Assembly: GCA_041558415.1 (NCBI GenBank)
Contig: JBFFEY010000009.1
Span: 16,048-80,047, forward strand
DNA: 64,000 nt
Origin: SG8-39 sp041558415
GTDB taxonomy: Bacteria; Pseudomonadota; Gammaproteobacteria; Burkholderiales; SG8-39
Direction: 5' to 3'
Part shown: positions 51,074 through 59,897 of the stretch, piece by piece
How the letters are laid out: every line of letters begins with the position of its first letter
Position numbering within the stretch: position 1 is the first letter of the stretch
Position numbers and translations under genes: made by a program
Notes under the pieces: model-generated
Seen by the model: the letters and a program-made list of their open reading frames with translations, nothing else
What the model was told of the DNA's origin: nothing
Databases searched by the model: none

Positions 51074-52144
51074 TCAGCGCGGCAGGTGCGTGAGATGCGT
51101 CAGCGGGCGCTGGTTCTCGAGCGCGTTCTCGGTACCGCCGAAGCGCTGGCTGATGATGCGCGGGAGGGCGAGGAAGTCGTGCGGGAAGCCGAGCTCGATG
51201 CGGCTCACTTGGTCCAGCCGCACCAGCTCGGCCTCCGTCAACGGGTGCGCGAGGCAGCCGAAATTCTCCTTCGCCTGGGCCAGCGTGCGCGCGCCGACGA
51301 TCGGGATCATCTGCTGCCCCTGCTGGCGCGCCCAGTTGATCGCCACCTGGGTCATGGTGCAGCCCTTTTCCTTCGCGATCTCCTCGACCGCCCGCGCGAT
51401 CGCCAGGTTGCGCTCCGTAATCCGTCGTGCGGCCATGCCGGCGCGCAGCGTGTCCGCGGGCGCCTTGGGATCCGCCGCGCGGTGGAACTTGCCGGTGAGG
51501 ATGCCCTGCCCGACCACGCCCCACAGCGTGACCGCCAGGCCGAAGGCCCGCGCCATCGGCAGCAGCTCGCGCTCCGAGGTGCGCTCGATCAGGCTGTAGT
51601 CGATCTGGACGCCGGCAAACGCGCTCCAGCCGCGCAGCTCGGCCAGCGTGTTCGACTGCGCGACGATCCACGCCGGCACGTCGGAGATGCCGAGATAGAG
51701 CAGTTTGCCCGCGCGCACCAGGTCGTCGAGCGCGCGCATCACCTCCTCGACGCGCGTGGTGAAGTCCCACTGGTGCAGCCAGTAGAGATCGACGTAGTCG
51801 GTCTTGAGCCGCTTGAGGCTCGCCTCCAGCGACTGCACGATGCTCTTGCGGTGGTTGCCGCCGGCGTTGGGATCGCCCTCGCGCATGTTGAGCGAGAACT
51901 TGGTCGCCACCACGAAGCGGTCACGCTGCCCGGCGATGAATTCACCGGTCCAGCTCTCGCTGGTGCCCTCGTTGTACTTGTTCGCGGTGTCGAGGAAGTT
52001 GCCACCTGCCTCCGCATACAGGTCGAACACGCGCCGGCTCTCGGCCTTGTCGGCGCCCCAGCCCATTTCCGTGCCGAAGGTGAGCGTGCCGAGCGACAGC
52101 TCCGATACGCGCAGCCCGCTCGGCCCAAAAAGCTTGTAGTTCAT
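51074..52144 (-). CDS. Aldo/keto reductase
   Basis: The 356-residue protein resembles YajO/YhdN-type aldo/keto reductases. It has the catalytic Asp/Tyr region FLDTANKYNEGTSESWTGE, the TKFSLNM strand with Lys, WLHQWD for the conserved His, and C-terminal NADPH-binding VGARTLAQAKENF. A GGAGG site seven bases upstream fixes ATG 52144. Its substrate is unknown. It is convergent with the hydrolase gene. Confidence 0.88.
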   Translation of the reverse strand: MNYKLFGPSGLRVSELSLGTLTFGTEMGWGADKAESRRVFDLYAEAGGNFLDTANKYNEGTSESWTGEFIAGQRDRFVVATKFSLNMREGDPNAGGNHRKSIVQSLEASLKRLKTDYVDLYWLHQWDFTTRVEEVMRALDDLVRAGKLLYLGISDVPAWIVAQSNTLAELRGWSAFAGVQIDYSLIERTSERELLPMARAFGLAVTLWGVVGQGILTGKFHRAADPKAPADTLRAGMAARRITERNLAIARAVEEIAKEKGCTMTQVAINWARQQGQQMIPIVGARTLAQAKENFGCLAHPLTEAELVRLDQVSRIELGFPHDFLALPRIISQRFGGTENALENQRPLTHLTHLPR

Positions 52145-52363
52145 GTCACCTCCAGCCTGATTGGTCGAAGTGCCGATTCTGCCCGAGTCAGCGCAGGCGC
52201 CACGCGGCGGGAAATGCGTCACGGCAGCGCAGGAAAATGACTCTGCCGAGGGCCTTTGTCGTTGACCTTTTGCGGTGTGTTCTGTACCGTTCGGGCCTTG
52301 CGCCACAACCAGTTACCGGCGCATGCGAGGAAAGCGCTCGAAGTGCTTAACGCGCCACTGAAA

Positions 52364-53290
52364 ATGCTGATCCGGAACGCGGCAACGCGCGGCGTGAAAA
52401 AAGTCACGCTCGCGGCGTGCTGCGCGCTCGTCTGTGGCGCCGCGCTGGCGCAATCGGCGCAGCCGCAAACGGCGCTCGACAGCCTGCGCACCGCATCCGA
52501 CAAGAAGCTGCAAGCGCGCGTCGATCGCGTCGTGCGCGGCCTCGATCTCGAGCCGATGGTGGTCACGGGCCGCCTCGCACTGGCGCTGGTCGATGTCAGC
52601 GACCCGGCGCAGCCGCGCCTCGCGATGCTGAACGGCGATCGCATGATGTACGCCGCGAGCCTGCCGAAGATCGCGATCCTGCTCGGTGCGATGGTCGAGG
52701 CCGAGCTCGGGCGGCTGCCGCTAAACGAGCGTACCGTCGGCGCGATGACCAAGATGATCCGCTACTCGAGCAACGAGGATGCGACGCGCGTGCTGCAGTG
52801 GGTCGGCGGCGAGCGGCTGATCGACATCCTGCAGTCGCCGCGTTTCCGCTTCTACGACGCGTCCGGCAACGGCGGCCTGTGGGTCGGCAAGGCCTACGGC
52901 AAGGCGCCGGCCTACCATCGCGATCCCGTGGCCAAGCTGTCGCATGGCGCCACCGCCTACCAGGTGGCGCGCTTCTACACGCTGCTGGCGACCGACAAGC
53001 TGCTCAGCCACCCGATGAACACGCTGATGAAGGAAACGCTGTCCAGGCCCGGCATCCGCCACAAGTTCGTCAGGGGGCTGGAAAGCAAACCGGGTGCGCG
53101 CATCTACCGCAAGTCGGGCACCTGGCGCGACTACCACGCCGACAGCGCGCTGGTCGAAGCCGGCCGTTATCGCTACGTGCTGGTCGGCATCGCGCAGCAC
53201 CGCGATGGCGGCAAGTGGCTGGAGAAGCTCGCCGCACCGCTGCACGATCTCGTCGTGCCGCCGCAGCGCGACGTCGTCGCGCAGCGCTGA
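52364..53290 (+). CDS. Exported class A beta-lactamase-fold serine hydrolase
   Basis: The 308-residue protein has a signal peptide (KVTLAACCALVCGAALAQ). The beta-lactamase/transpeptidase motifs are visible: SxxK as AASLPKIAIL, SxN as YSSNEDATRV, and KSG as YRKSGTWRDY. The omega-loop glutamate of true class A beta-lactamases is not evident, so antibiotic hydrolysis is doubtful; a peptidoglycan or small-molecule role is possible. ATG 52364 is chosen to begin the leader. It is convergent with the related hydrolase at 53300. Confidence 0.72.
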   Translation: MLIRNAATRGVKKVTLAACCALVCGAALAQSAQPQTALDSLRTASDKKLQARVDRVVRGLDLEPMVVTGRLALALVDVSDPAQPRLAMLNGDRMMYAASLPKIAILLGAMVEAELGRLPLNERTVGAMTKMIRYSSNEDATRVLQWVGGERLIDILQSPRFRFYDASGNGGLWVGKAYGKAPAYHRDPVAKLSHGATAYQVARFYTLLATDKLLSHPMNTLMKETLSRPGIRHKFVRGLESKPGARIYRKSGTWRDYHADSALVEAGRYRYVLVGIAQHRDGGKWLEKLAAPLHDLVVPPQRDVVAQR

Positions 53291-53299
53291 GCGTCCCGC

Positions 53300-54571
53300 T
53301 CAGCGCCCTCCGTTGTTCTTGGTGATCAGCTGCTGCAGCCGCGTCGCCAGCGACTGGTGCTCGGCGGCTGAATTCTTGCGCAGGACGTTGGTCACCAGCG
53401 TGCTCATGTAGTAGGTGCTGCGCGCAGCAGCCGGCGATTCGACGATCGTCGCCGAGTTCATGTAGTTGAGCACGTTGCCCGCATACTTCTTGCAGGTATA
53501 GCCCGGCTCTTTCTTGCACTTGTAAAGCGAGCCGGACTTGAAATAGACCGCCGCCCCGGCCAGCGCGGGCGAGGAGGCATAGCGGATGCGGCGCTCCGTG
53601 ACGTAGAGCAGGCGCTTGATCTCGCGGCTCGACCAGACATCCACCAGTCGCCCCTGCTCCATGCGCAGCAGGTAGCGCAGCAGCTCGCGCGCAGTGCCGT
53701 AGCTGCTGCCGGGGCCCGGCACCTTGCGCTTGCCGGTGGCGGTGAAAAAGCTTCCCTGGCGCAATTGCTCGGCGTCGAGGCCGTTCTTGGCCACCGGCTC
53801 GAGAAAGGTGCGCTCGAACAGCGCGGTGAGCTCGGCTTTCGGCGTCTCGTCGAAAAAGCGCTTGATCTCGTCCTCCGACGGCGGATACGCCGCGCCGAAC
53901 TGGCGCACCAGCATCGCCTCGCGCATCACCATGCCAGCCGCCGAATTCGAGCTCGGCGAGACCATCCAGTCGAGGTATTCGTACAGCGAGGCTTGGTCGC
54001 CGATGCGGATCGTGCGGCGCACCAGCTTGCGTGTCGCCGGATCGAACATACGTACCGTGTGGTGATCCCACAGCGAGAAGCCGTCGGCGGTGACCATCGT
54101 GGTCCTCAGGATGCGCTTGCGCGCCTCGATGTCCTGCGGGTAGACGTCGGCAAGCGCCTGGAACAGCGCCAGCGCGACGACGATCTTGCCGACGCTGCCG
54201 ACGTTCTGGCGGTGGTTGCCGCGGTGCTCGGCGTAGCGCGGCCGCGCCGGATCGGAGAGGTCGAGCACCGCCAGCCCGTAGCCGTCCATGTTGCCGGTGA
54301 GCATCGCGGTGATCTGGCGCGTGAACTCGGGATCGGGCGGCGGCAGGTCGAAGCGCTTGCCGACCAGGCGCAGATCGACCTCCTTCAGGCCGAGCAACGC
54401 ACCCGGCGGCTGCTTCACGTCGCGCACCACGCCTTCGTTGGCGAGACGGTTGCCCTCCAGGCGGCGGATGCCGGTTTCCCGGTAGCCGTCGAGCGGGTAG
54501 CCGCCCGCGCCAACCGCGAACAGCGTGCCGGCGACGAAGGCGAGCACGCGCAAGATCATCTCGGCGTTCAT
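53300..54571 (-). CDS. Exported beta-lactamase-fold serine hydrolase, larger paralogue
   Basis: The 423-residue protein has an N-terminal signal (ILRVLAFVAGTLFAVGAG) and similar motifs: NVGSVGKIVVALAL (SxxK), SPSSNSAAGMV (SxN) and YFKSGSLYKC (KSG). Its C-terminal half has extra cysteines (CKKEPGYTCKK). Its ATG overlaps the stop of the exported dikinase gene as ATGA, placing it in an operon with the transporter and dikinase. Its substrate is unknown; the link to dikinase implies a common envelope substrate. Confidence 0.72.
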   Translation of the reverse strand: MNAEMILRVLAFVAGTLFAVGAGGYPLDGYRETGIRRLEGNRLANEGVVRDVKQPPGALLGLKEVDLRLVGKRFDLPPPDPEFTRQITAMLTGNMDGYGLAVLDLSDPARPRYAEHRGNHRQNVGSVGKIVVALALFQALADVYPQDIEARKRILRTTMVTADGFSLWDHHTVRMFDPATRKLVRRTIRIGDQASLYEYLDWMVSPSSNSAAGMVMREAMLVRQFGAAYPPSEDEIKRFFDETPKAELTALFERTFLEPVAKNGLDAEQLRQGSFFTATGKRKVPGPGSSYGTARELLRYLLRMEQGRLVDVWSSREIKRLLYVTERRIRYASSPALAGAAVYFKSGSLYKCKKEPGYTCKKYAGNVLNYMNSATIVESPAAARSTYYMSTLVTNVLRKNSAAEHQSLATRLQQLITKNNGGR

Positions 54572-57510
54572 TGGATCGTCTCTTTGAGGTTCACGTTGCG
54601 ATCGAGGCTCGCCGCGAGCGCCCGGTCCATCTGCACAAGGTACGCCGAGCCACGCGCGCGGCGACTCTCGTTGAACGGCCGGATCTGCAGCAGCCAGAGC
54701 TTGCCGTCGAGGAAAGCGAACTCGACGTCTGCCGCCACCGCCTTGCCATCCTCGCCATGCTGCGGGAATTGCTTCGGAATTTCCTGCGAAAACGCGATCA
54801 GCTGCCGCACTTCGTTCGGACCGAGCAAGCTGTCTGCGCCGGACACCGGCTGCTTGGCGATGCCCCCGGTGGCGAGCGGCAGCATGCGGCGCGGCGCGGT
54901 CGCCGAGGCCATCAAGCGCACGCTGCCGTTGCGCGTGTCGATGCGCACCGACTCCGCCGCCTGTCCCTCTACCGCGCCACCGACACCCTCGTTGACCGCG
55001 ACCGAAAGCACCCCCGGATCGCCGCTGTCGACATCCTGCGTGATCATCACGCCCGAGATGTCGGCCGGCACGGTCTGCATCAGCAGTACCGCCGGATAGA
55101 CGTGCTCGGGCCCCCTCATATGCGATTGCCGCCAGGCCCAGGCGCGCGGCGTGTAGGGCGAGGCCCACACCTTCGAGATACCCTCGACGATGTCCTCGAA
55201 GCCGACGATGTTGAACAGCGTCAGGTTGAGGCCGGCGCCGGTGAAGCCCGGCAGGTCCTCGACGTTGGTGTCGGAGCGGATGAATACGCCGCCGCGGAAC
55301 TTCGCGCCAAAGGCCTTGTTCATCGCCGCGCGCAGGCGCGCACGGAACTGCGGGCCCGGGTCGGTCGTGCTGACGATGGTGTAGATCTCGGCGCGCAGCT
55401 TCTCGCCGAACGCGCGTGCGTTGGCCGAACCCGCAGGCAGCGCTTCGAGCGCGCGGAAGCTCTCGACCATCCACTCGTAAACCGTCTTGTTGAGTCCGCG
55501 ATAGGGCCGGTCGAGCACGGTCGCCCGGTACAGGCCGAAGGGGATGCCGACGCCGGGTGCCACGCGGCCGGGAAAGCGCGCGTTCAGCTCGCCGAGCTTC
55601 GCCGCTTTCGGACCGACGATGCGGCCGGAGTCGCTGGCGCGCAGTGCCCCGAGTTGCACGAAGTCGCGCATCGACAGGTCGAGCTTTTTCAGGTCCGCTT
55701 CGAACACGATGTCCGCGCCGGCGCCGGCCTTGGCCTGCGCCCCGAACACCGCGTCCCAGTGCGGCCCGTCCTCGGTAATCTCGACCAGGCCCGCTCGGCT
55801 GACGGCGAGCACGACGTGCTGGCCATCGGCCTTGCGCAGCTCGGCAAGCACGGGCTCGTCGACCGCCACGTTCGGAATGCCGAGGTTGCGCGCGAGCAGC
55901 TGCACATGCGAGAGCGGATTGCCGGCGCCGGCGGTCAGGATGCCGCCCACCGGCGGCAGCTCGGCGACCGTCTCGGGCAGCACGTAAATGCCGTCCGGCG
56001 TAAAGGCGTCGACGCGTGTCATGTCCGGCGCAGCGCGCAGCGTGCCCCGCGCCAGGCCCGGGTTGAGGGCGTTGAAGCCGGTGCCGATGTCGGTACCGAA
56101 CAGCCTGTGCTGCACGCCGGCCAGCCGGTTGGCGTCGCGCGACAACCGGTCGAGGCTCTGGGAATAAAACAACAGCGGGCTGCCGCGCAGCTGGTCCTGG
56201 ATGAACAGCTGCGCCAGCGGCTCGAGCTCGCCGAGCTTCTCCATGGCGACGCTGAAGTGCAGGCTCAGGCCCTGCGTGCCCCAGCCCGGAACGAGGCCGA
56301 GCATGCGCAGCGACGCACGGTAGCTTGTCAGGCTGATCGCCCCGGCCGACAGCTGCTCGAAGTCCTTGCGCAGCTGGGCGCGCTCGCGTGCGTTGATCAT
56401 GCCGCTGCCGTAGGCGGCCTCGGCGCCCGCCGACAGCGTCAGGATCAGCGCTTCGCGCGTCGCACTGCCCAGGGTCGGACGCAGCTGCGTCGACAGGCGG
56501 AAGTTCTCCGCCTCGACCGCGAGCGACAGATCGAGCAGCTGCAGCCGCGCCGCGGGCGACTTCACCCTCGGCAGCGCATCGCGCAGGCTGGCGAGCAGCC
56601 GCGCAGTGACAAGGTAGTGGTACGCGGGACCCGTTTTGCGCTTCAAGGCATCGCGCCCATCGCGCAGCTGCTTTTGCAGCCAGGGCGCCGCGCTGAACCG
56701 CTTGGCGTTGGCTTCCAGTGTTCCGGGCAGCGGCGGCGCCGCGTATACCCGATCGATTTCCCTTGCCAGCTCGCCGGCAGCCTTTTTCAGCTCCGCGTCC
56801 TCCGTGTTCGCCGCGTACTCGCGTACGCTCTTCGCGTCGGCCGCCTCCGGGCTGCCATGGATCTTGACGCGCAACGGCGCGAAAGCCGGATCGCGGTCGG
56901 CCACCTCCGTGGCCATGTTGCGCACTTTCTGCGCCGAGGCGCTATCGCGGCCGTGCGGCAGCAGGCGCACGCCGGCGCGCAGCGCGGGGAAGCGCCAGCC
57001 GATCCACTCGTCGCGCGACGCCATCTCGGTGAGCAGTGCGCGCGCGGCATCGCGCTCGTCCTCCTCCTGGATCGCGCCGCGGTAAAAGCGCGCCTTGCGG
57101 AAGATCCAGCCGTCATCGATCGCAACGAGAAATTTCTCGATCAGCAACTGCGCGTAGCGCTCGGCGAAATCGGGGGCCGCCACCGTCACGCGTGCATCCA
57201 GCCCGGCAAGCACGTTGGCGATGGTGTAGCCCTGCGCGCGCAGCTGCTTGGTACGTTCGCTCCACTCGCCGTGCTGCCAGCCCTCGCCCTTCTTGGCGCA
57301 GGCGTAGTCCTTCGGCTCGAGCACGCGGCCGTCCTTGCAGAACCAGCGGATACGCAGAAACGGGCCACGCGCCCCTTCCTTCATCTGCGTGATCCACTGG
57401 CGCGCCGGCGCTGCGTCAGGCGTGCCAGCCGCCTGCGCCGCGCCGGCGACCAGGGCGCAGGACAGCAGCGCCGCCGGCAAAGCGAGGACAGGCGCGCGGC
57501 GCGGCCTCAT
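54568..57510 (-). CDS. Exported dikinase with phosphohistidine and ATP-binding domains (GWD-like order)
   Basis: The 980-residue protein has a signal peptide (VLALPAALLSCALVAGAAQA). A long helical N-terminal region is followed by a phosphohistidine domain with the motif NPLSHVQLLARNLGIPNVAV (catalytic His535). A C-terminal ATP-grasp domain follows: FIRSDTNVEDLPGFTGAG (about 747), VLSVAVNEGVGGAVEGQ, and a C-terminal LWLLQIRPFN. The PEP/pyruvate barrel of PEP synthase is absent and the domain order (His domain before ATP-grasp) is the reverse of PEP synthase and PPDK but that of glucan, water dikinase (GWD). Predicted reaction: transfer of the ATP beta-phosphate to a substrate, releasing AMP and phosphate. 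It is unusual for such an enzyme to be exported. Confidence 0.8.
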   Translation of the reverse strand: MRPRRAPVLALPAALLSCALVAGAAQAAGTPDAAPARQWITQMKEGARGPFLRIRWFCKDGRVLEPKDYACAKKGEGWQHGEWSERTKQLRAQGYTIANVLAGLDARVTVAAPDFAERYAQLLIEKFLVAIDDGWIFRKARFYRGAIQEEDERDAARALLTEMASRDEWIGWRFPALRAGVRLLPHGRDSASAQKVRNMATEVADRDPAFAPLRVKIHGSPEAADAKSVREYAANTEDAELKKAAGELAREIDRVYAAPPLPGTLEANAKRFSAAPWLQKQLRDGRDALKRKTGPAYHYLVTARLLASLRDALPRVKSPAARLQLLDLSLAVEAENFRLSTQLRPTLGSATREALILTLSAGAEAAYGSGMINARERAQLRKDFEQLSAGAISLTSYRASLRMLGLVPGWGTQGLSLHFSVAMEKLGELEPLAQLFIQDQLRGSPLLFYSQSLDRLSRDANRLAGVQHRLFGTDIGTGFNALNPGLARGTLRAAPDMTRVDAFTPDGIYVLPETVAELPPVGGILTAGAGNPLSHVQLLARNLGIPNVAVDEPVLAELRKADGQHVVLAVSRAGLVEITEDGPHWDAVFGAQAKAGAGADIVFEADLKKLDLSMRDFVQLGALRASDSGRIVGPKAAKLGELNARFPGRVAPGVGIPFGLYRATVLDRPYRGLNKTVYEWMVESFRALEALPAGSANARAFGEKLRAEIYTIVSTTDPGPQFRARLRAAMNKAFGAKFRGGVFIRSDTNVEDLPGFTGAGLNLTLFNIVGFEDIVEGISKVWASPYTPRAWAWRQSHMRGPEHVYPAVLLMQTVPADISGVMITQDVDSGDPGVLSVAVNEGVGGAVEGQAAESVRIDTRNGSVRLMASATAPRRMLPLATGGIAKQPVSGADSLLGPNEVRQLIAFSQEIPKQFPQHGEDGKAVAADVEFAFLDGKLWLLQIRPFNESRRARGSAYLVQMDRALAASLDRNVNLKETIQ

Positions 57511-58928
57511 GACGCGGCCACGACGGCCTCCGGCGTGCGGTCGCGGCTGCGGCGCTCGTGGGTCGCCACGCGCTGCTGGAATTCGCGCCCGGTGGCGATC
57601 GCCAGGACGAGCCAGACCGACACCACGGCGACGTTGATCCACGCGAATTCCGAAATGCTGAGGCTCAGCACCGCGGTGCCGACATAGACGGTCGCCGCCG
57701 ACAGCACGTCGCCGGCGCGCACGACCAGGCAGTCGATCAGCTGCTTGGCCTTGTACTTCTCGTTGCGCCGCGTCGGCAGGAAGAGCAGCTGGCGCACCGT
57801 GTTCATGAGCGAATAGTCGACCGAGTTCTCGGCGATCTTCACCCAGCGCAGGATCATGAGCGACGGAATCAGCGCCGCGACCGTGTAGCTTGCAAGTGCC
57901 ACGACCGGCAGGATGCACAGCGCAACCGGCACGCCCAGGTACTTGATTGCGCGCGACACCACGAACAGCTGCAGCAGCATGCCAGCGAGGTTCACGATCT
58001 GAAAGTAATCGGCGAAGAAAGTGCCGATGAAGAGGCGCTGCTCGGAGAGCAGGATGCTGCCGGTGGCGACCGCCACGTCCGCCTCGTGCTTCACCACCGC
58101 CGACAGGATGTACTCGCCGGCCGAGTTCACCCAGTTGAGAAACAGCGTGATCAGCGCGATGAGCAGCAGGTAGCGGTTGCGCTTCAGCAGGCCGAAGGCC
58201 TCGCCGTCGCCGATCGAGACGTCGCGCTGGCGCTGCGCCGCGCCAGGATCCGTCGCCCCGCCGCGCGTCCGCCCCGCGCCGCTGCGCTCGCGCAGGTCGA
58301 TGAAGTTGAAGAGCAGCAGGCTCGTCGCCAGGATGCTCGTCGCCACCAGCAGCAGCGGGTTCACGCCGAGGCTGCGAATCAGCTGGCTCGCGATCCAGGA
58401 GCCGAACACCGCGCCGGCCGAGCCGCCGAAGGCAATGACCGCAAACAGCCGTTTGCCGGCCTCTGGCGAATAGACGTCGTTGGCGTAAGACCAGAACTGC
58501 GCGATCACCATCAGGCTGAAGATGCCGATCCAGAGGAAGAACAGGAAGCCGATCGGCGCCTTGTTCTCGGCCAGCATGTAGAAACCCGGCAGGCAGGCGA
58601 TGAACATCGCGGTGACGACGTTGATCAGGCGGCGGCGCGGCAGGCGCGTCGCCAGCGCGCTGTAGAGCGGCACCAGCAGCACGAACAGCCCCGCCTGCGC
58701 CGCATAGGCATAGCTTTTGATCTCGGCGCCGCCCGGCTGGGCGAGGATCAGCGCCTCGCGCACCGGCTTCATGACGTAGTACGCGGTGAGGATGAGGAAC
58801 ACGTTGAAGGCGAGCAGCACCAGCTGCAGCCCCTCGCCGTCGCGCACGTCGGCGAACAGGCACAGGAAACGCTCGAGCGGCCGACGCGGCGCCGGCGCGG
58901 CCGGAGCGGGCGGTGCGGTCACGGACAT
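57507..58928 (-). CDS. ATP/ADP-translocase-family (Npt/Tlc) nucleotide transporter
   Basis: The 473-residue protein has about 12 membrane helices and family motifs of the bacterial/plastid nucleotide transporter family (MKPVREALILAQPGG, AQFWSYANDVYSPEAGKRLF, FGGSAGAVFGSWIA, RWVKIAENSVDYSLMNTVRQ, KYKAKQLIDCLVVRAGD). Characterised relatives exchange ATP for ADP or transport NTPs in intracellular bacteria and plastids, but free-living bacteria also have members with unknown substrates. Its stop overlaps the ATG of the exported dikinase, so the pair is co-translated; nucleotide supply to the periplasm is an attractive inference. Confidence 0.78.
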   Translation of the reverse strand: MSVTAPPAPAAPAPRRPLERFLCLFADVRDGEGLQLVLLAFNVFLILTAYYVMKPVREALILAQPGGAEIKSYAYAAQAGLFVLLVPLYSALATRLPRRRLINVVTAMFIACLPGFYMLAENKAPIGFLFFLWIGIFSLMVIAQFWSYANDVYSPEAGKRLFAVIAFGGSAGAVFGSWIASQLIRSLGVNPLLLVATSILATSLLLFNFIDLRERSGAGRTRGGATDPGAAQRQRDVSIGDGEAFGLLKRNRYLLLIALITLFLNWVNSAGEYILSAVVKHEADVAVATGSILLSEQRLFIGTFFADYFQIVNLAGMLLQLFVVSRAIKYLGVPVALCILPVVALASYTVAALIPSLMILRWVKIAENSVDYSLMNTVRQLLFLPTRRNEKYKAKQLIDCLVVRAGDVLSAATVYVGTAVLSLSISEFAWINVAVVSVWLVLAIATGREFQQRVATHERRSRDRTPEAVVAAS

Positions 58929-59030
58929 CGTTCGGCGGCTCTAGAAATGGCGAGGGGGCGGAGGGGAAGATTCGACTTCAGAGTATCCCAACGTCGCCGG
59001 CCGGCGCCACCACTGCGCCCGTCGGCGCGC

Positions 59031-59897
59031 CTATTTCTTCCGCGTTGCGCCGGACTTTTCCTTCTTCTTGGCTGCCTTCGCCACGCGTCGACGCGCGCGC
59101 GGCCGCGGCGCCGGATTGGGAATACTTTCCTCGACGACGAAGGCGCCGCCCTGGAGGGCCTCGGCGCGCGCATCGCCCGGCTGCTCGCGCGCCAGCACCG
59201 CTTCGGCGTAGATCTCGCTGTCGTCCTGCGGCGCATAGCCGAGGCGCCGCGCGTTTACGTTGTCGTACCAGCTGCGCGCGTTGTCCGAGACGCCGTAGAC
59301 GATCTCGAAGCGGATGTCGGGATGCTCGATGCCGATCGCGACGAGCTGCGCCATGTCGCGTGGGCTGATCCAGATCGACAGGCGCCGCTTGTCGAGCGGC
59401 GCCGGGTTGACGTTCCCGATGCGCATGCAGAACACCTCGAGACCGTACTTGTCGGCGTAGAGGCGGCCGAGCGCCTCGCCGAAGGCCTTGGCGACCCCGT
59501 AGCGGCTGTCGGGCCGCACCATGACGCGATCATCGATCACCTCGTCGCGCCGGTAAAAGCCCACCGCGTGGTTCGAGCTGGCAAACAGAAGGCGCTTGAC
59601 GCCGTTGCGCCGCGCGGCCTCGAAGGCGTTGTAGCAGCCGACGATGTTGGCCGGGTGGATGTCCTCCCAGCGCCCCTCGACCGAGTAGCCGCCGAGATGC
59701 ACGATCGCGTCGACGCCGCGCGCCGCGCGCAGCAGGTCGGACAGGCGCGTGATGTCGGCGCGCACGAACGACTCGCCATCGGCCAGCGGCTTGACCGGGC
59801 GGATGTCCGACAAACGCAGCCGGTAGCGGCCCGCGAGCTCGCGCCGCAGGTGACCGCCGATGCCCCCCGCCGCGCCGGTGATGAGGATGGTTTTCAT
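59031..59897 (-). CDS. NAD-dependent epimerase/dehydratase, uronate-dehydrogenase-like
   Basis: The 288-residue SDR-fold protein has the NAD-binding motif ITGAAGGIGGHLRRELAG at residues 5-22, the catalytic motif RPDSRYGVAKAFGEALGRLY (Tyr and Lys) and C-terminal RSWYDNVNARRLGYAPQDDS. These match uronate dehydrogenases, which oxidise glucuronate or galacturonate to aldarolactones. A basic Lys/Arg-rich tail (about residues 260-288) is an added extension. ATG 59897 overlaps the RND permease stop as ATGA. There is no visible aldarate catabolic gene beside it. Confidence 0.82.
   Translation of the reverse strand: MKTILITGAAGGIGGHLRRELAGRYRLRLSDIRPVKPLADGESFVRADITRLSDLLRAARGVDAIVHLGGYSVEGRWEDIHPANIVGCYNAFEAARRNGVKRLLFASSNHAVGFYRRDEVIDDRVMVRPDSRYGVAKAFGEALGRLYADKYGLEVFCMRIGNVNPAPLDKRRLSIWISPRDMAQLVAIGIEHPDIRFEIVYGVSDNARSWYDNVNARRLGYAPQDDSEIYAEAVLAREQPGDARAEALQGGAFVVEESIPNPAPRPRARRRVAKAAKKKEKSGATRKK

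Noticed and set aside
54571..57687. A plus-strand open frame of about 1000 codons opposite the exported dikinase
   Set aside because: It is a shadow of the minus-strand gene, rich in Arg, Gln and His, with no motifs. The same applies to the long plus-strand frame opposite the RND permease at 60299-63361.
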